The position numbers and the translations under genes are program-made. Shown one piece after another: positions 15,997-24,827 of a DNA stretch of 64,000 bases; positions within the stretch are counted from its first letter, which is position 1, and every line of letters starts with the position of its first letter. The notes under the pieces are model-generated. The model saw nothing but the letters and a program-made list of their open reading frames with translations, made no database searches and was not told where the DNA came from. Origin of the DNA: Flavimaricola sp. (GTDB taxonomy: Bacteria > Pseudomonadota > Alphaproteobacteria > Rhodobacterales > Rhodobacteraceae); the NCBI GenBank assembly GCA_029255105.1, contig JAQWWH010000060.1:56508-120507 (forward strand), read 5' to 3'.

Positions 15997-17901
15997 ATGA
16001 TCCCGACCCTCGGCGTTTGCTACTACCCAGAACACTGGCCTGAGGCGCAATGGTCAGAAGACGCCGCCCGCATGGCAGAGACCGGACTGACCTGGGTCCG
16101 CATCGGCGAATTCGCCTGGAGCAGGATGGAGCCTCGGCCCGGCCAGTTTGACTGGGATTGGCTGGACAGGGCCATCCAGACGCTGGGGGACGCTGGCCTG
16201 AAGGTTGTTCTGGGCACCCCCACCGCGACGCCCCCCCGCTGGATGATCGACCGGCATCCGGACATGCTGGCTGTCGATGCCGAAGGGCGGTCGCGCAAGT
16301 TTGGCTCGCGCAGGCACTATTGCTTCAGCCATCTGGGCTACCGGGCCGAGTCTGTCCGCATCACCAGCCTGATGGCCGAACGGTATGGCCGGAACCCCCA
16401 TGTGGCCGCCTGGCAAACGGATAACGAATACGCCTGCCATGACACTGTTCTTAGCTATTCCGAGGCCGCCCGCGCAGGCTTTCGCGACTGGCTAGCCCAG
16501 CGCTACCAGTCGACCGACGCGCTGAACCGGGCCTGGGGCAATGTGTTCTGGTCGATGGGATATGACGACTGGGGGCAGATCGACCTGCCCAACCTGACCG
16601 TGACCGAAGCGAACCACCCCCATCTTCTGGCCTTCCGGCGTTATTCGTCGGATCAGGTTGTCGCTTTCAACAAGGCTCAGGTGGACGAGATCGGCAAACA
16701 CTCCGACGCCCCCATTGCACATAACTATATGGGGCGCATAACCGACTTTGATCATTTCGCAGTGGGGGCCGACCTCGATATCGCGTCTTGGGACAGCTAC
16801 CCCATCGGGTTTCTGTCTGACCGGCTCGAGGCGGACGACGCCTTCAAATTGCGGTTCATGCGGCAGGGGCACCCGGACAATCAGGCGTTTCACCACGATC
16901 TCTATCGGGCCGTCGGCCGGGGCCGCTGGTGGATCATGGAGCAACAGCCCGGTCCCGTGAACTGGGCCCCCTGGAACCCCGCGCCCTTGCCCGGCATGTG
17001 CCGCCTTTGGGCATGGGAGGCCTTTGCCCATGGCGCTGAATGCGTCAGCTATTTCCGTTGGCGGCAGGCCCCCTTCGCGCAAGAGCAGATGCACGCAGGC
17101 CTTTTGCGCCCCGACAGTGCGCCCGCCCCTGCATTGGGCGAAGCCCGGCAGGTGGCTGACGAGATTGCGGCACTGGGCGAGATCGGCGTGGCTTTGGCCC
17201 GAACTGCGATCGTCTTTGACTACGAAAGCGCATGGGCGTGGGAAGCACAGCCACAGGGCCAGGACTTTGACTTTTTCCGCCTGACCTTTGCCGCCTATCA
17301 GGCGCTGCGGCGGGCGGGCCAATCTGTCGATATCCTGGCCCCCGACACTGCCGACCTCTCTGCCTACGATCTTGTCCTTGCCCCTGGCCTGATGACCCTG
17401 TCAGACCCGCTACGTCAGGCTTTGGCCAGCTACAAGGGCATCGCGCTCATAGGCCCACGCACCGATACCAAGACTGCGGAACTGTCGATACCGACACCCC
17501 TTGGCCCCAATGTGCCGGGGCTGGACGTGACCGTATCGATTACTGAAAGCCTGCCGCCAATAGCATCGGTCCCTCTGGCCGGGGGCGGGCAGTTCCTGCA
17601 CTGGTTTGAGCATCTGGAAGGATCAGCCCCCGTCCTGCGCGAAACGACGGAGGGCAAACCTGCAATCATGGGTACGGCCCATCTGCGCTACCTGGCGGGC
17701 TGGCCCGACCCAGACACCTTTGCGGCGCTGATCCGTGACCTGTGCCAAGAGGCCGGGCTGACCGCCCTCGACCTGCCGGACGGCTTGCGCATCCGGTATA
17801 CAGGCACACATCGCTTTGTCTTTAACTACGCCCCAGAGGCGCAAAAATGGGAGGGGCACGAGATCCCTCCTGCAGGAATTCATTGGGAGGCTTTGTCATG
17901 A
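15997..17901 (+). CDS. GH42 beta-galactosidase
   Basis: A 634-residue glycoside hydrolase family 42 enzyme. It opens with GVCYYPEHWPEAQWSEDAARM, the GH42 N-terminal signature. The acid/base glutamate lies in WQTDNEYACHD (about residue 147) and the nucleophile in WIMEQQPGPVNW (about 312). The trimerisation domain and C-terminal beta domain follow. No signal peptide is present, so it acts on imported galactosides in the cytoplasm. It supplies galactose to the preceding SDR-lactonase-DgoK-DgoA pathway. The stop overlaps galM by ATGA. Confidence 0.93.
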   Translation: MIPTLGVCYYPEHWPEAQWSEDAARMAETGLTWVRIGEFAWSRMEPRPGQFDWDWLDRAIQTLGDAGLKVVLGTPTATPPRWMIDRHPDMLAVDAEGRSRKFGSRRHYCFSHLGYRAESVRITSLMAERYGRNPHVAAWQTDNEYACHDTVLSYSEAARAGFRDWLAQRYQSTDALNRAWGNVFWSMGYDDWGQIDLPNLTVTEANHPHLLAFRRYSSDQVVAFNKAQVDEIGKHSDAPIAHNYMGRITDFDHFAVGADLDIASWDSYPIGFLSDRLEADDAFKLRFMRQGHPDNQAFHHDLYRAVGRGRWWIMEQQPGPVNWAPWNPAPLPGMCRLWAWEAFAHGAECVSYFRWRQAPFAQEQMHAGLLRPDSAPAPALGEARQVADEIAALGEIGVALARTAIVFDYESAWAWEAQPQGQDFDFFRLTFAAYQALRRAGQSVDILAPDTADLSAYDLVLAPGLMTLSDPLRQALASYKGIALIGPRTDTKTAELSIPTPLGPNVPGLDVTVSITESLPPIASVPLAGGGQFLHWFEHLEGSAPVLRETTEGKPAIMGTAHLRYLAGWPDPDTFAALIRDLCQEAGLTALDLPDGLRIRYTGTHRFVFNYAPEAQKWEGHEIPPAGIHWEALS

Positions 17902-18866
17902 TTGTATTCGGCCAGACAACCGACGGGCGCGACGTTCACGCCCTGACGCTAAGCGCCGGGGACCTTACGGTCCGCCTTCTGAACTGGGGGGCCGTTTTGC
18001 ATAGCGTGCGGCTTGCCGGGGTGGACTATGACCTGACGCTGAGTTCGGATAACGTGACGGATTATGAGGACCGGCTAAGCTATCACGGCTCTCTCATCGG
18101 GCCGGTGGTCAATCGTCTGACGCAGGCGCAGGCCGAGATTGCGGGCCGGACCTACCACTTTGAGGCCAACCTGAACGGCACCCACAGCCTGCATTGCGGC
18201 GCTTGCGGGACGCACCTGAAGCTTTGGGAGATCGTCGATCACGGACCGGCCCATGCCACCCTTGCCATCGACCTGCCCGATGGCGAAGGGGGCTATCCGG
18301 GCAACCGCCGCGTCACCGCAAGGTTCGAGGTCGAGGCCCCTGCCACCCTTCGGATGACCATCGACGGGGTGACGGATGCGCCGTCCATCATGAACTTTGC
18401 CAACCACGGCTATTGGAACCTTGACGGCAGCGACACATGGGAAGGGCACAGCCTCAGGATCGCGGCTGATCGGGTCCTGCCCACGGACGACCTGTTCATT
18501 CCGACGGGCGAGATCCGGGACGTGACCGGCACCCCCTATGACCTGCGCGACGGTCGGGTGCTCGCCATCGACGAACCGCCCATCGACAACTGCTTTGTGT
18601 TGTCCGACAACATTGCGCCCCTGCGCGAGGTGCTTTGGCTGACAGGAGCCAGCGGGATCAGATTGGCAATGGCAACTATCGCCCAGGGCATGCATGTGTT
18701 TGATGGCCGCCACGACTACAGCCCCAACTTTAGCCGCTACCGGGCCCTTGCGTTCGAGGCCGAGAATTGGCCCGATGCGCCCAACCACGCAGGCTTCCCC
18801 TCGATCGAGATCGGGCCAGACAACCCCTATCACCAATTGACCGAATGGCGGTTTTCAAAGCCTTAG
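17898..18866 (+). CDS. galM: aldose 1-epimerase
   Basis: The ATG at 17898 inside the beta-galactosidase stop gives 322 residues. The galactose mutarotase motifs are present: IGPVVNRLTQAQ near residue 75, NFANHGYWNL around 165 with the catalytic histidine, and AFEAENWPDAPNHAGFPS near 295 with the catalytic glutamate. It interconverts alpha and beta anomers, which is needed because GH42 releases the beta anomer and the dehydrogenase uses one anomer. It is the last gene of the operon and converges on puuD. Confidence 0.9.
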   Translation: MIVFGQTTDGRDVHALTLSAGDLTVRLLNWGAVLHSVRLAGVDYDLTLSSDNVTDYEDRLSYHGSLIGPVVNRLTQAQAEIAGRTYHFEANLNGTHSLHCGACGTHLKLWEIVDHGPAHATLAIDLPDGEGGYPGNRRVTARFEVEAPATLRMTIDGVTDAPSIMNFANHGYWNLDGSDTWEGHSLRIAADRVLPTDDLFIPTGEIRDVTGTPYDLRDGRVLAIDEPPIDNCFVLSDNIAPLREVLWLTGASGIRLAMATIAQGMHVFDGRHDYSPNFSRYRALAFEAENWPDAPNHAGFPSIEIGPDNPYHQLTEWRFSKP

Positions 18867-18902
18867 GGCGTCGATCTACCATCGTCGTCTGGTCTGATGC
18901 GC

Positions 18903-20123
18903 CTAGTCGGCAGCGTTGAACCAGGCGACGATCTGCGCCCTCTCTTCCGGCTCAATATAGGTCAGGTTGCCAGGCGGCATCGCGTGGCTGATGCCCGCCT
19001 GAAAATAGATGGCGCGGGCGTTGTGGGCGATCTGGGCCGGGGTTTCCAGCATCACGCCCTTGGGGGGCCAGTGCAGACCGTCCCACACAGGCTCGGCCGC
19101 ATGGCACATGGAACAGCGGCCCATGACGATCTGCTGCACATCCTCGAACCCTTCAGAGGCCGCGTAACGCTCGGCCACCGGGCCCATCGCGGCCTCTTCC
19201 TCGCCGTAGACATAGGCGCGGGGGGAGGACAGCCATGCGATCAGCAGGAACAGGATCACCGTCGCGGCCCAGGTCCAATGGGGCTGGCCCTTGCGGGCAT
19301 GGGTCGAGTTGAACCAATGCCGGATGGTCACGCCCATCAGGAACACAAGGCTTGCGATCAGCCAGTTGTAGTCGCTGGCAAAGGCAAGCGGGTAGTGGTT
19401 CGACAACATCAGGAAGATGACAGGCAGGGTGAGGTAGTTGTTATGGGTCGACCGCTGCTTGGCGATCTTGCCATATTTGGCATCCGGCTTGCGCCCGGCC
19501 TGAAGGTCGGCCACCACGATCCGCTGATTGGGCATGATGATGAAGAACACATTGCCCGTCATGATCGAGGCGGTGAACGCCCCCAGATGCAACAGCGCCG
19601 CCCGCCCGGAAAACACCGACGTATAAAACAGCGCCATCGCCACCAGCACCCCGAACAGGGCGACCATCAGGACGGTCGGGTCTGAATCAACAAACACCCG
19701 GCACAGCGTGTTGTAGGCGATCCAACCAAAAGCAAGGCTCGCCAATGAGATCAGGACCCCCTGCCAGACAGGGATATCAAGAACATTGGGGTCGATCAGG
19801 AACAACTCACCGCCCAGGTAGTAGACTAGGACAAGGAGGGCAAAGCCCGACATCCAGGTCCAATAGCTTTCCCATTTGAACCAGATCAGGTCGCCCGGCA
19901 TCTGATCCGGGGCCACGAGGTACTTTTGGACGTGGTAAAAGCCACCGCCATGGACCTGCCATTCCTCCCCATCCGCGCCACTGGCCAGATTGCGGTCCCG
20001 GTGCAGGCCAAGGTCGAGGGCGATGAAGTAAAAGGATGATCCGATCCAGGCGATGGCCGTGATCACATGGACCCAGCGCACCGCGAATTCGAGCCAGGAA
20101 TAAAGAAGAGCGGCGTCGTACAT
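18903..20123 (-). CDS. puuD: membrane urate hydroxylase with cytochrome c domain
   Basis: The start at 20123 gives 406 residues and overlaps the uraH stop (ATGA); GGGGAAG precedes it. The first ~300 residues form about eight membrane spans starting at LLYSWLEFAVRWVHVITAIA, the PuuD urate oxidase domain. The C-terminal ~90 residues hold one heme-c site, CSMCH, and a candidate axial methionine in SHAMPPGN. PuuD oxidises urate to 5-hydroxyisourate and passes electrons to the respiratory chain instead of directly to oxygen. It is transcribed with uraH and converges on galM. Confidence 0.92.
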   Translation of the reverse strand: MYDAALLYSWLEFAVRWVHVITAIAWIGSSFYFIALDLGLHRDRNLASGADGEEWQVHGGGFYHVQKYLVAPDQMPGDLIWFKWESYWTWMSGFALLVLVYYLGGELFLIDPNVLDIPVWQGVLISLASLAFGWIAYNTLCRVFVDSDPTVLMVALFGVLVAMALFYTSVFSGRAALLHLGAFTASIMTGNVFFIIMPNQRIVVADLQAGRKPDAKYGKIAKQRSTHNNYLTLPVIFLMLSNHYPLAFASDYNWLIASLVFLMGVTIRHWFNSTHARKGQPHWTWAATVILFLLIAWLSSPRAYVYGEEEAAMGPVAERYAASEGFEDVQQIVMGRCSMCHAAEPVWDGLHWPPKGVMLETPAQIAHNARAIYFQAGISHAMPPGNLTYIEPEERAQIVAWFNAAD

Positions 20124-20482
20124 CAGCTTCCCCGATACGTCGAATAGCCATAGGGCGACAGGAGCAGGGGCACATGGTAGTGCGCCTCTGGATCGTTCAT
20201 GCCAAAGCGGATCGGCACCTGATCCAGGAACAGTGGGTCCGTCCCCGCCTGACCGGTAGCGCGCAGATAGTCGCCTGCACAAAAGACCAGTTCATAGGTG
20301 CCGACCGCAAATTTTTCCCGGGGCAGGATCGGGCTGTCGGTGCGGCCATCGTTGTTCGTCACAGCTTCGGCGATCTTGCGGTGACTGTTCCCGTCCAGCT
20401 TGTACAGCCAGATGGTCAGCCCTGCCGCCGGCATCCCCCGCGCCGTGTCGAGGACATGGGTTGTCAGATATCCGTCACTCAT
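20123..20482 (-). CDS. uraH: 5-hydroxyisourate hydrolase (transthyretin-like)
   Basis: A start at 20482 gives 119 residues, close to the usual ~117; an adjacent ATG at 20485 is equally possible. LTTHVLDTARGMPA at the N terminus contains the catalytic histidine, and the protein ends in the HIUase tetrapeptide YRGS. HYHVPLLLSPYGYSTY precedes the end. The enzyme hydrolyses 5-hydroxyisourate to OHCU in the cytoplasm. No N-terminal targeting signal is present if the short start is used. Divergent from the allantoinase operon, with which it likely shares a control region (20486-20615). Confidence 0.93.
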   Translation of the reverse strand: MSDGYLTTHVLDTARGMPAAGLTIWLYKLDGNSHRKIAEAVTNNDGRTDSPILPREKFAVGTYELVFCAGDYLRATGQAGTDPLFLDQVPIRFGMNDPEAHYHVPLLLSPYGYSTYRGS

Positions 20483-20615
20483 CATGGTCCCCGTCTTGTC
20501 CTCGTCTTGTCGCCGCGTTGTCACCGGTGCTTTGCTCATCTTTCGACCCTGCCGAGGCCGCTTGCAACCCCTGCCCACGAAAGCGTACTCATTTCGGACG
20601 ACAGGAGATGATCAG

Positions 20616-22031
20616 ATGCCCAATCGCTACCCTCGTGACATGGTCGGTTACGGACCCACCCCACCCGATGTCCAATGGCCCGGAGGGGCCAGGATCGCGG
20701 TTTCCATCGTCCTGAATTACGAAGAGGGCGGCGAAAACAACATCCTGCACGGCGACGCGGGATCAGAGGCCTTTTTGTCCGACATCGCAGGCGCTGCCCC
20801 CTGGCCGGGACAACGGCATTGGAACATGGAATCGATCTATGAATACGGGTCGCGGGCCGGCTTTTGGCGTCTGCATCGCCTGTTCACTGGCATGGATATC
20901 CCGCTGACCATCTACGGCGTCGCAACCGCCCTCGCCCGCTCACCCGAGCAGGTGGCAGCCATGCTGGACGCCGGGTGGGAGGTGGCCAGCCACGGGCTGA
21001 AATGGGTCGAACACCGCGACATGCCCGAGGATGAAGAACGCGCCCAGATTGCCGAGGCAATCCGCCTTCACTCAGAGGTCACAGGCAGCCGCCCAACCGG
21101 TTGGTACACCGGCCGGTGCAGCGTAAACACGGTCCGCCTCACGGCCGAGGCCGGGTTCGACTGGATCTCGGACACCTATGACGACGACCTGCCCTACTGG
21201 CGCGAGACAGGCGCGGGGCATCAGCTTGTCATCCCCTACACGCTAGAGGCCAACGACATGCGCTTTGCCACCGCGCCGGGATACATCGAGGGCGAGCAGT
21301 TCTTTACCTACCTCAAGGACAGTTTCGATACCCTCTATGCCGAAGGGGCAGAGGGGTCGGCCAAGATGTTCTCTATCGGGTTGCATTGCCGCCTTATCGG
21401 TCGTCCGGGCAAGATTGCAGGCCTCAAGCGGTTCCTGGACTATGCAAAGGGCCACGAAGGCGTCTGGTTCCCCCGCCGCATCGACATCGCCCGGCACTGG
21501 GCTGAGACCCACCCCCCGGTCAAACGGGTGCGGGCCAGCGAGATGGACAAGGATGCCTTCGTCAGCGCCTTTGGCGGCATTTTTGAACATTCCCCCTGGA
21601 TCGCAGAACGGGCGTTCGAGCTTGAACTTGGCCCCGCCCACGACACCGCCGTTGGAGTCCACAGCGCGCTGGCCCGGATGTTCAGATCAGCCTCCGCAGC
21701 CGAGAGGATGGGAGTTCTGCGCGCCCACCCCGATCTTGCGGGCAAGTTGGCCGCGGCCAAACGCCTGACCGCCGAAAGCACACAGGAACAGGCCAGCGCC
21801 GGTCTCGATGCCCTGACCGACGACGAACGCGCCCGGTTCTCCGACATGAACACCCGCTACGTCGAAAGGCACGGCTTTCCCTTCATCATTGCCGTGCGCG
21901 ACCATGACAAGGCCGGTATCCTTGCCGCCTTTGAGACCCGTATCGCCAACGACAGCGACACCGAATTCGCCACGGCCTGCGCACAGGTCGAACGGATCGC
22001 CCTCCTCCGACTGAAGGCCCTTATGCAATGA
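20616..22031 (+). CDS. puuE: allantoinase (PuuE) - OHCU decarboxylase (UraD) fusion
   Basis: The ATG at 20616 (AGGAG at 20603-20607) gives 471 residues. Residues 1 to about 300 are a polysaccharide-deacetylase-like allantoinase (RYPRDMVGYG, SIVLNYEEGGE, GWEVASHGLKW and HCRLIGRPGK). Residues about 305-471 are a 2-oxo-4-hydroxy-4-carboxy-5-ureidoimidazoline decarboxylase: FEHSPWIAERAF, LRAHPDLAGKLA and NTRYVERHGFPFIIAVR with its catalytic His/Glu. One polypeptide would thus convert OHCU to S-allantoin and hydrolyse allantoin to allantoate. The two are more often separate genes. Overlaps the next gene by ATGA. Confidence 0.92.
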   Translation: MPNRYPRDMVGYGPTPPDVQWPGGARIAVSIVLNYEEGGENNILHGDAGSEAFLSDIAGAAPWPGQRHWNMESIYEYGSRAGFWRLHRLFTGMDIPLTIYGVATALARSPEQVAAMLDAGWEVASHGLKWVEHRDMPEDEERAQIAEAIRLHSEVTGSRPTGWYTGRCSVNTVRLTAEAGFDWISDTYDDDLPYWRETGAGHQLVIPYTLEANDMRFATAPGYIEGEQFFTYLKDSFDTLYAEGAEGSAKMFSIGLHCRLIGRPGKIAGLKRFLDYAKGHEGVWFPRRIDIARHWAETHPPVKRVRASEMDKDAFVSAFGGIFEHSPWIAERAFELELGPAHDTAVGVHSALARMFRSASAAERMGVLRAHPDLAGKLAAAKRLTAESTQEQASAGLDALTDDERARFSDMNTRYVERHGFPFIIAVRDHDKAGILAAFETRIANDSDTEFATACAQVERIALLRLKALMQ

Positions 22032-22846
22032 CCTCCTACGCCTTCCCCCCCGGCGGGATGCCCGCCATGACCGAAGACCCGGCAGCAGCCGGAGCCCGGT
22101 TTGAAACGGCTTACGCCTTTATCCCCGGCGCGACGATGCGCGACATCGTGACCAGCCGCCTGCCCGGCTGGACCGACACCCGCGTCTGGATCATCGCCCG
22201 CCCGATTACCGGGCTGGCAGAAACCTTTGCGCAATATGCCGTCGAAGTCCTGCCCGGCGGCGGCAGCGCCCAGCCCGAGCCTGATCCAGAGGCAGAAGCC
22301 GCATTGCTGGTGGCCGAAGGACAAATGACGCTAACGATCGACGGCGTCGCACATACCCTTGGCAAAGGCGGCTACGCCTATCTTCCGGCAAGTGTCGAAT
22401 GGACGCTGCACAACAACAGTTCCGACACACTGCGGTTTCACTGGATCCGCAAACGCTATGAGGCCGTTCCCGGCATTGCCCATCCGGACGTAGTGATCAC
22501 CTCGGATCAGGACAATCCGGTGCGCTGGATGCCTGACTGCGACAATTGGGGGACGACGACCTTTGTCGATATGGCCGACCTGCGCCATGATATGCATGTC
22601 AACATCGTCACCTTCCATCCCGGTGGACGCATTCCGTTTGCCGAAACCCATGTGATGGAACATGGCCTCTACGTTCTGGAAGGCACCGCACGCTACCTCT
22701 TGAACACGGACTGGGTCGATGTTGGCCCCGGCGATTTCATGTGGCTGCGCGCGTTCTGCCCACAGGCCTGCATCGCGACGGGCGACGGTCCGTTCCGCTA
22801 CTTGTTATACAAGGACGTCAACCGTCACCCAAGGTTGGCCCTATGA
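22028..22846 (+). CDS. (S)-ureidoglycine aminohydrolase (bicupin)
   Basis: A 272-residue two-cupin protein. The first cupin runs about 50-130 and the second about 175-265, the latter with the metal-binding set around FHPGGRIPFAETHVMEHGLYVLEG. ALLVAEGQMTLTIDG and YLPASVEWTLHN are typical of the AllE/UGHY family, which releases ammonia from S-ureidoglycine to give S-ureidoglycolate. Its presence implies that allantoate is handled by an amidohydrolase (AllC), which is not in the window, not by allantoicase. ATGA overlaps on both sides. Confidence 0.9.
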   Translation: MTSYAFPPGGMPAMTEDPAAAGARFETAYAFIPGATMRDIVTSRLPGWTDTRVWIIARPITGLAETFAQYAVEVLPGGGSAQPEPDPEAEAALLVAEGQMTLTIDGVAHTLGKGGYAYLPASVEWTLHNNSSDTLRFHWIRKRYEAVPGIAHPDVVITSDQDNPVRWMPDCDNWGTTTFVDMADLRHDMHVNIVTFHPGGRIPFAETHVMEHGLYVLEGTARYLLNTDWVDVGPGDFMWLRAFCPQACIATGDGPFRYLLYKDVNRHPRLAL

Positions 22847-23331
22847 CGATCACCCTGCGGACAGAGGCGCTGACGACCGGGGCCTTCGCCCCCTTTGGCG
22901 ATGTTCTTGAGGCGGCTGGTCCGCATGACAAGCTGATCAACGAAGGCATGTGCAAAAGGTTCCACGACAGGGCCCGCATGGACTTTGGCCCCGAAGGCCG
23001 GGCCGGGATCAGCATGTTTCAGGCCGAGGCACGTGCGCTGCCCTACACATGCGCCTTGGTGGAACGGCATCCGGAGGGGAGCCAGGCCTTTGTCCCCATG
23101 ACTGCCGACCCATTCCTCGTCATCGTGGCCGAGGATGAGGGCGGCCATCCCGTAAGGTTTCGGGCCTTTCTGACCGCCCCCGGACAAGGCATCAACCTGC
23201 TGCGCAATACATGGCACGGCGTGCTGACCCCTCTTGCCCCGCCTGGCCTTTTCGCCGTGATCGACCGGATCGGTGAAACGGCCAACCTTGAAGAGTATCC
23301 GCTGACCACCCCCCTCCTGATCGAGGGCTGA
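22843..23331 (+). CDS. allA: ureidoglycolate lyase
   Basis: Starting at ATG 22843 inside the preceding stop, the protein has 162 residues, the standard AllA length. LTTGAFAPFGDVLEA at the N terminus, MFQAEARALPYTCALVERHP in the middle, and the ending RNTWHGVLTPL are conserved in ureidoglycolate lyases. It splits ureidoglycolate to glyoxylate and urea, closing the urate pathway encoded by puuD, uraH and the two genes before it. The ORF ends 91 bp before cioA. Confidence 0.92.
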   Translation: MTITLRTEALTTGAFAPFGDVLEAAGPHDKLINEGMCKRFHDRARMDFGPEGRAGISMFQAEARALPYTCALVERHPEGSQAFVPMTADPFLVIVAEDEGGHPVRFRAFLTAPGQGINLLRNTWHGVLTPLAPPGLFAVIDRIGETANLEEYPLTTPLLIEG

Positions 23332-23355
23332 GAACCGGACCGCGCCTTGCTGTCG

Positions 23356-23375
23356 CACCCGCTGTTGAACGGGTG
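23356..23375 (+). terminator. hairpin between allA and cioA
   Basis: CACCCG (23356-23361) and CGGGTG (23370-23375) form a 6-bp stem with an 8-nt loop, 24 bp after the allA stop. No T-run follows, so it may be a weak or Rho-assisted terminator, or an RNA-stability element, separating the purine operon from the oxidase genes. Confidence 0.35.
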
Positions 23376-23422
23376 GGGGCAGGCTATATCAAGCCCAACG
23401 CAGTCTGATGGAGGCCCTTGCA

Positions 23423-24823
23423 ATGGACGCCCTACTTCTGTCGCGGATCCAGTTCGCGGCCAACATATCGTTTCATATCCTTTTCCCCACAATCACGATC
23501 GCCTTGGGTTGGGTCCTGGTGTTCTTTCGTCTGCGCTATAACCAGACCAAGGATCACCGCTGGATGGAGGCCTACGGCTTTTGGGTGAAGGTATTCGCCC
23601 TTTCCTTTGCCATGGGCGTCGTGTCGGGCATCACAATGTCCTTCCAATTCGGGACAAATTGGCCGGGCTTCATGGAGAAAGTTGGCAACATTGCCGGTCC
23701 GCTTCTGGCTTATGAGGTGCTGACCGCCTTCTTCCTTGAGGCCGTGTTCCTTGGGATCATGCTGTTCGGCGCGTCCCGGGTGAAAGCCTGGGTTCATACC
23801 ACAGCGACCGTCCTTGTGGCCTTTGGAACGACCATGTCGGCGTTCTGGATCATCGTCCTGAACTCCTGGATGCATACTCCCCAAGGGTTCGAGATGATCG
23901 ACGGGGTCGCCCATGCGACCGACTGGTGGGCCATCGTCTTCAACCCATCCATGCCATACCGCTTTGCACATATGATGATCGCCAGCTTCCTGACGGTGAG
24001 CTTTCTTATCGCGGGCATCTCGGCCTATCGGTGGATCATTGGGGGCAAGACAGAAGGGGTGCGGGTCGCCCTCAAGACCGCCATCGTGGCGGCCGCCCTG
24101 CTGATCCCCGTGCAGATCTTTGTCGGGGACATGCACGGTCTGAACACGCTGGAACATCAGCCGCAGAAAGTCGCGGCGATGGAGGGGAACTGGGAGACCC
24201 AGTCGAACGTGCCGCTGTTGCTGTTCGCCCTGCCGAATGAGGAGACCCGCAGCAACGATTTTGAAATTGCCATCCCGAACCTTGCTTCGATCATCCTGAC
24301 GCACCATGCCGACGGCGTCGTCCCGGGCCTGAACGACTTCGTGGCCGAGGATGGAACGATCCTTCACCCACGTGTCGCCCCAGTTTTCTGGAGCTTTCGG
24401 GTGATGGTCGGCATTGGCATGCTGATGCTTGTCGTAAGCTGGGCGACCGTCGCCCTGATGCTGCGCAAGCGGCGGGACGGGGCGGGACGCCGTGGCGTGT
24501 CCGGATTGCCAAAGCCGGTCCTCTACGGGCTGGTCGGGATGAGCTTTTCGGGCTGGGTCGCCACACTGGCCGGCTGGTACACGACCGAGATCGGGCGCCA
24601 GCCCTGGCTGGTGCAGGGTGTCCTGTCCACCAAGGACGCGGTCGCAGACGTGCCCGCCGCCATGGTTGGCACCACACTGGTGGCCTACCTCCTCGTCTAC
24701 GCGGCCCTGCTGGTCGCCTATATCGGAGTAATCTTCTATCTGGCGGGCCGCGCCTCGCGCGGGCAATCTGATGGTCCAGTCGTGGCACGCCCCAACACCC
24801 CCAGCCCTCTTCCTGCGGAGTAA
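23423..24823 (+). CDS. cioA: cyanide-insensitive (bd-type) quinol oxidase subunit I
   Basis: The ATG at 23423 is preferred over 23408 because GGAGG at 23410-23414 spaces correctly; the product is 466 residues. LLLSRIQFAANISFHILFP holds the axial histidine, the protein has about nine spans, and GRQPWLVQGVL near the C terminus is the subunit I signature. It is shorter than E. coli CydA (522) mainly in the periplasmic Q-loop, which is the CioA feature. Such oxidases reduce oxygen with ubiquinol and tolerate cyanide and often sulfide or sulfite. The latter would suit a cell making sulfite next door, but that is inference. Confidence 0.9.
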   Translation: MDALLLSRIQFAANISFHILFPTITIALGWVLVFFRLRYNQTKDHRWMEAYGFWVKVFALSFAMGVVSGITMSFQFGTNWPGFMEKVGNIAGPLLAYEVLTAFFLEAVFLGIMLFGASRVKAWVHTTATVLVAFGTTMSAFWIIVLNSWMHTPQGFEMIDGVAHATDWWAIVFNPSMPYRFAHMMIASFLTVSFLIAGISAYRWIIGGKTEGVRVALKTAIVAAALLIPVQIFVGDMHGLNTLEHQPQKVAAMEGNWETQSNVPLLLFALPNEETRSNDFEIAIPNLASIILTHHADGVVPGLNDFVAEDGTILHPRVAPVFWSFRVMVGIGMLMLVVSWATVALMLRKRRDGAGRRGVSGLPKPVLYGLVGMSFSGWVATLAGWYTTEIGRQPWLVQGVLSTKDAVADVPAAMVGTTLVAYLLVYAALLVAYIGVIFYLAGRASRGQSDGPVVARPNTPSPLPAE

Positions 24824-24827
24824 CTAA

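Noticed and set aside
23432..24766. 444-codon open frame antisense to cioA
   Set aside because: The sequence is rich in His, Gly, Asp and Arg without hydrophobic order, typical of an antisense shadow of a membrane protein gene.
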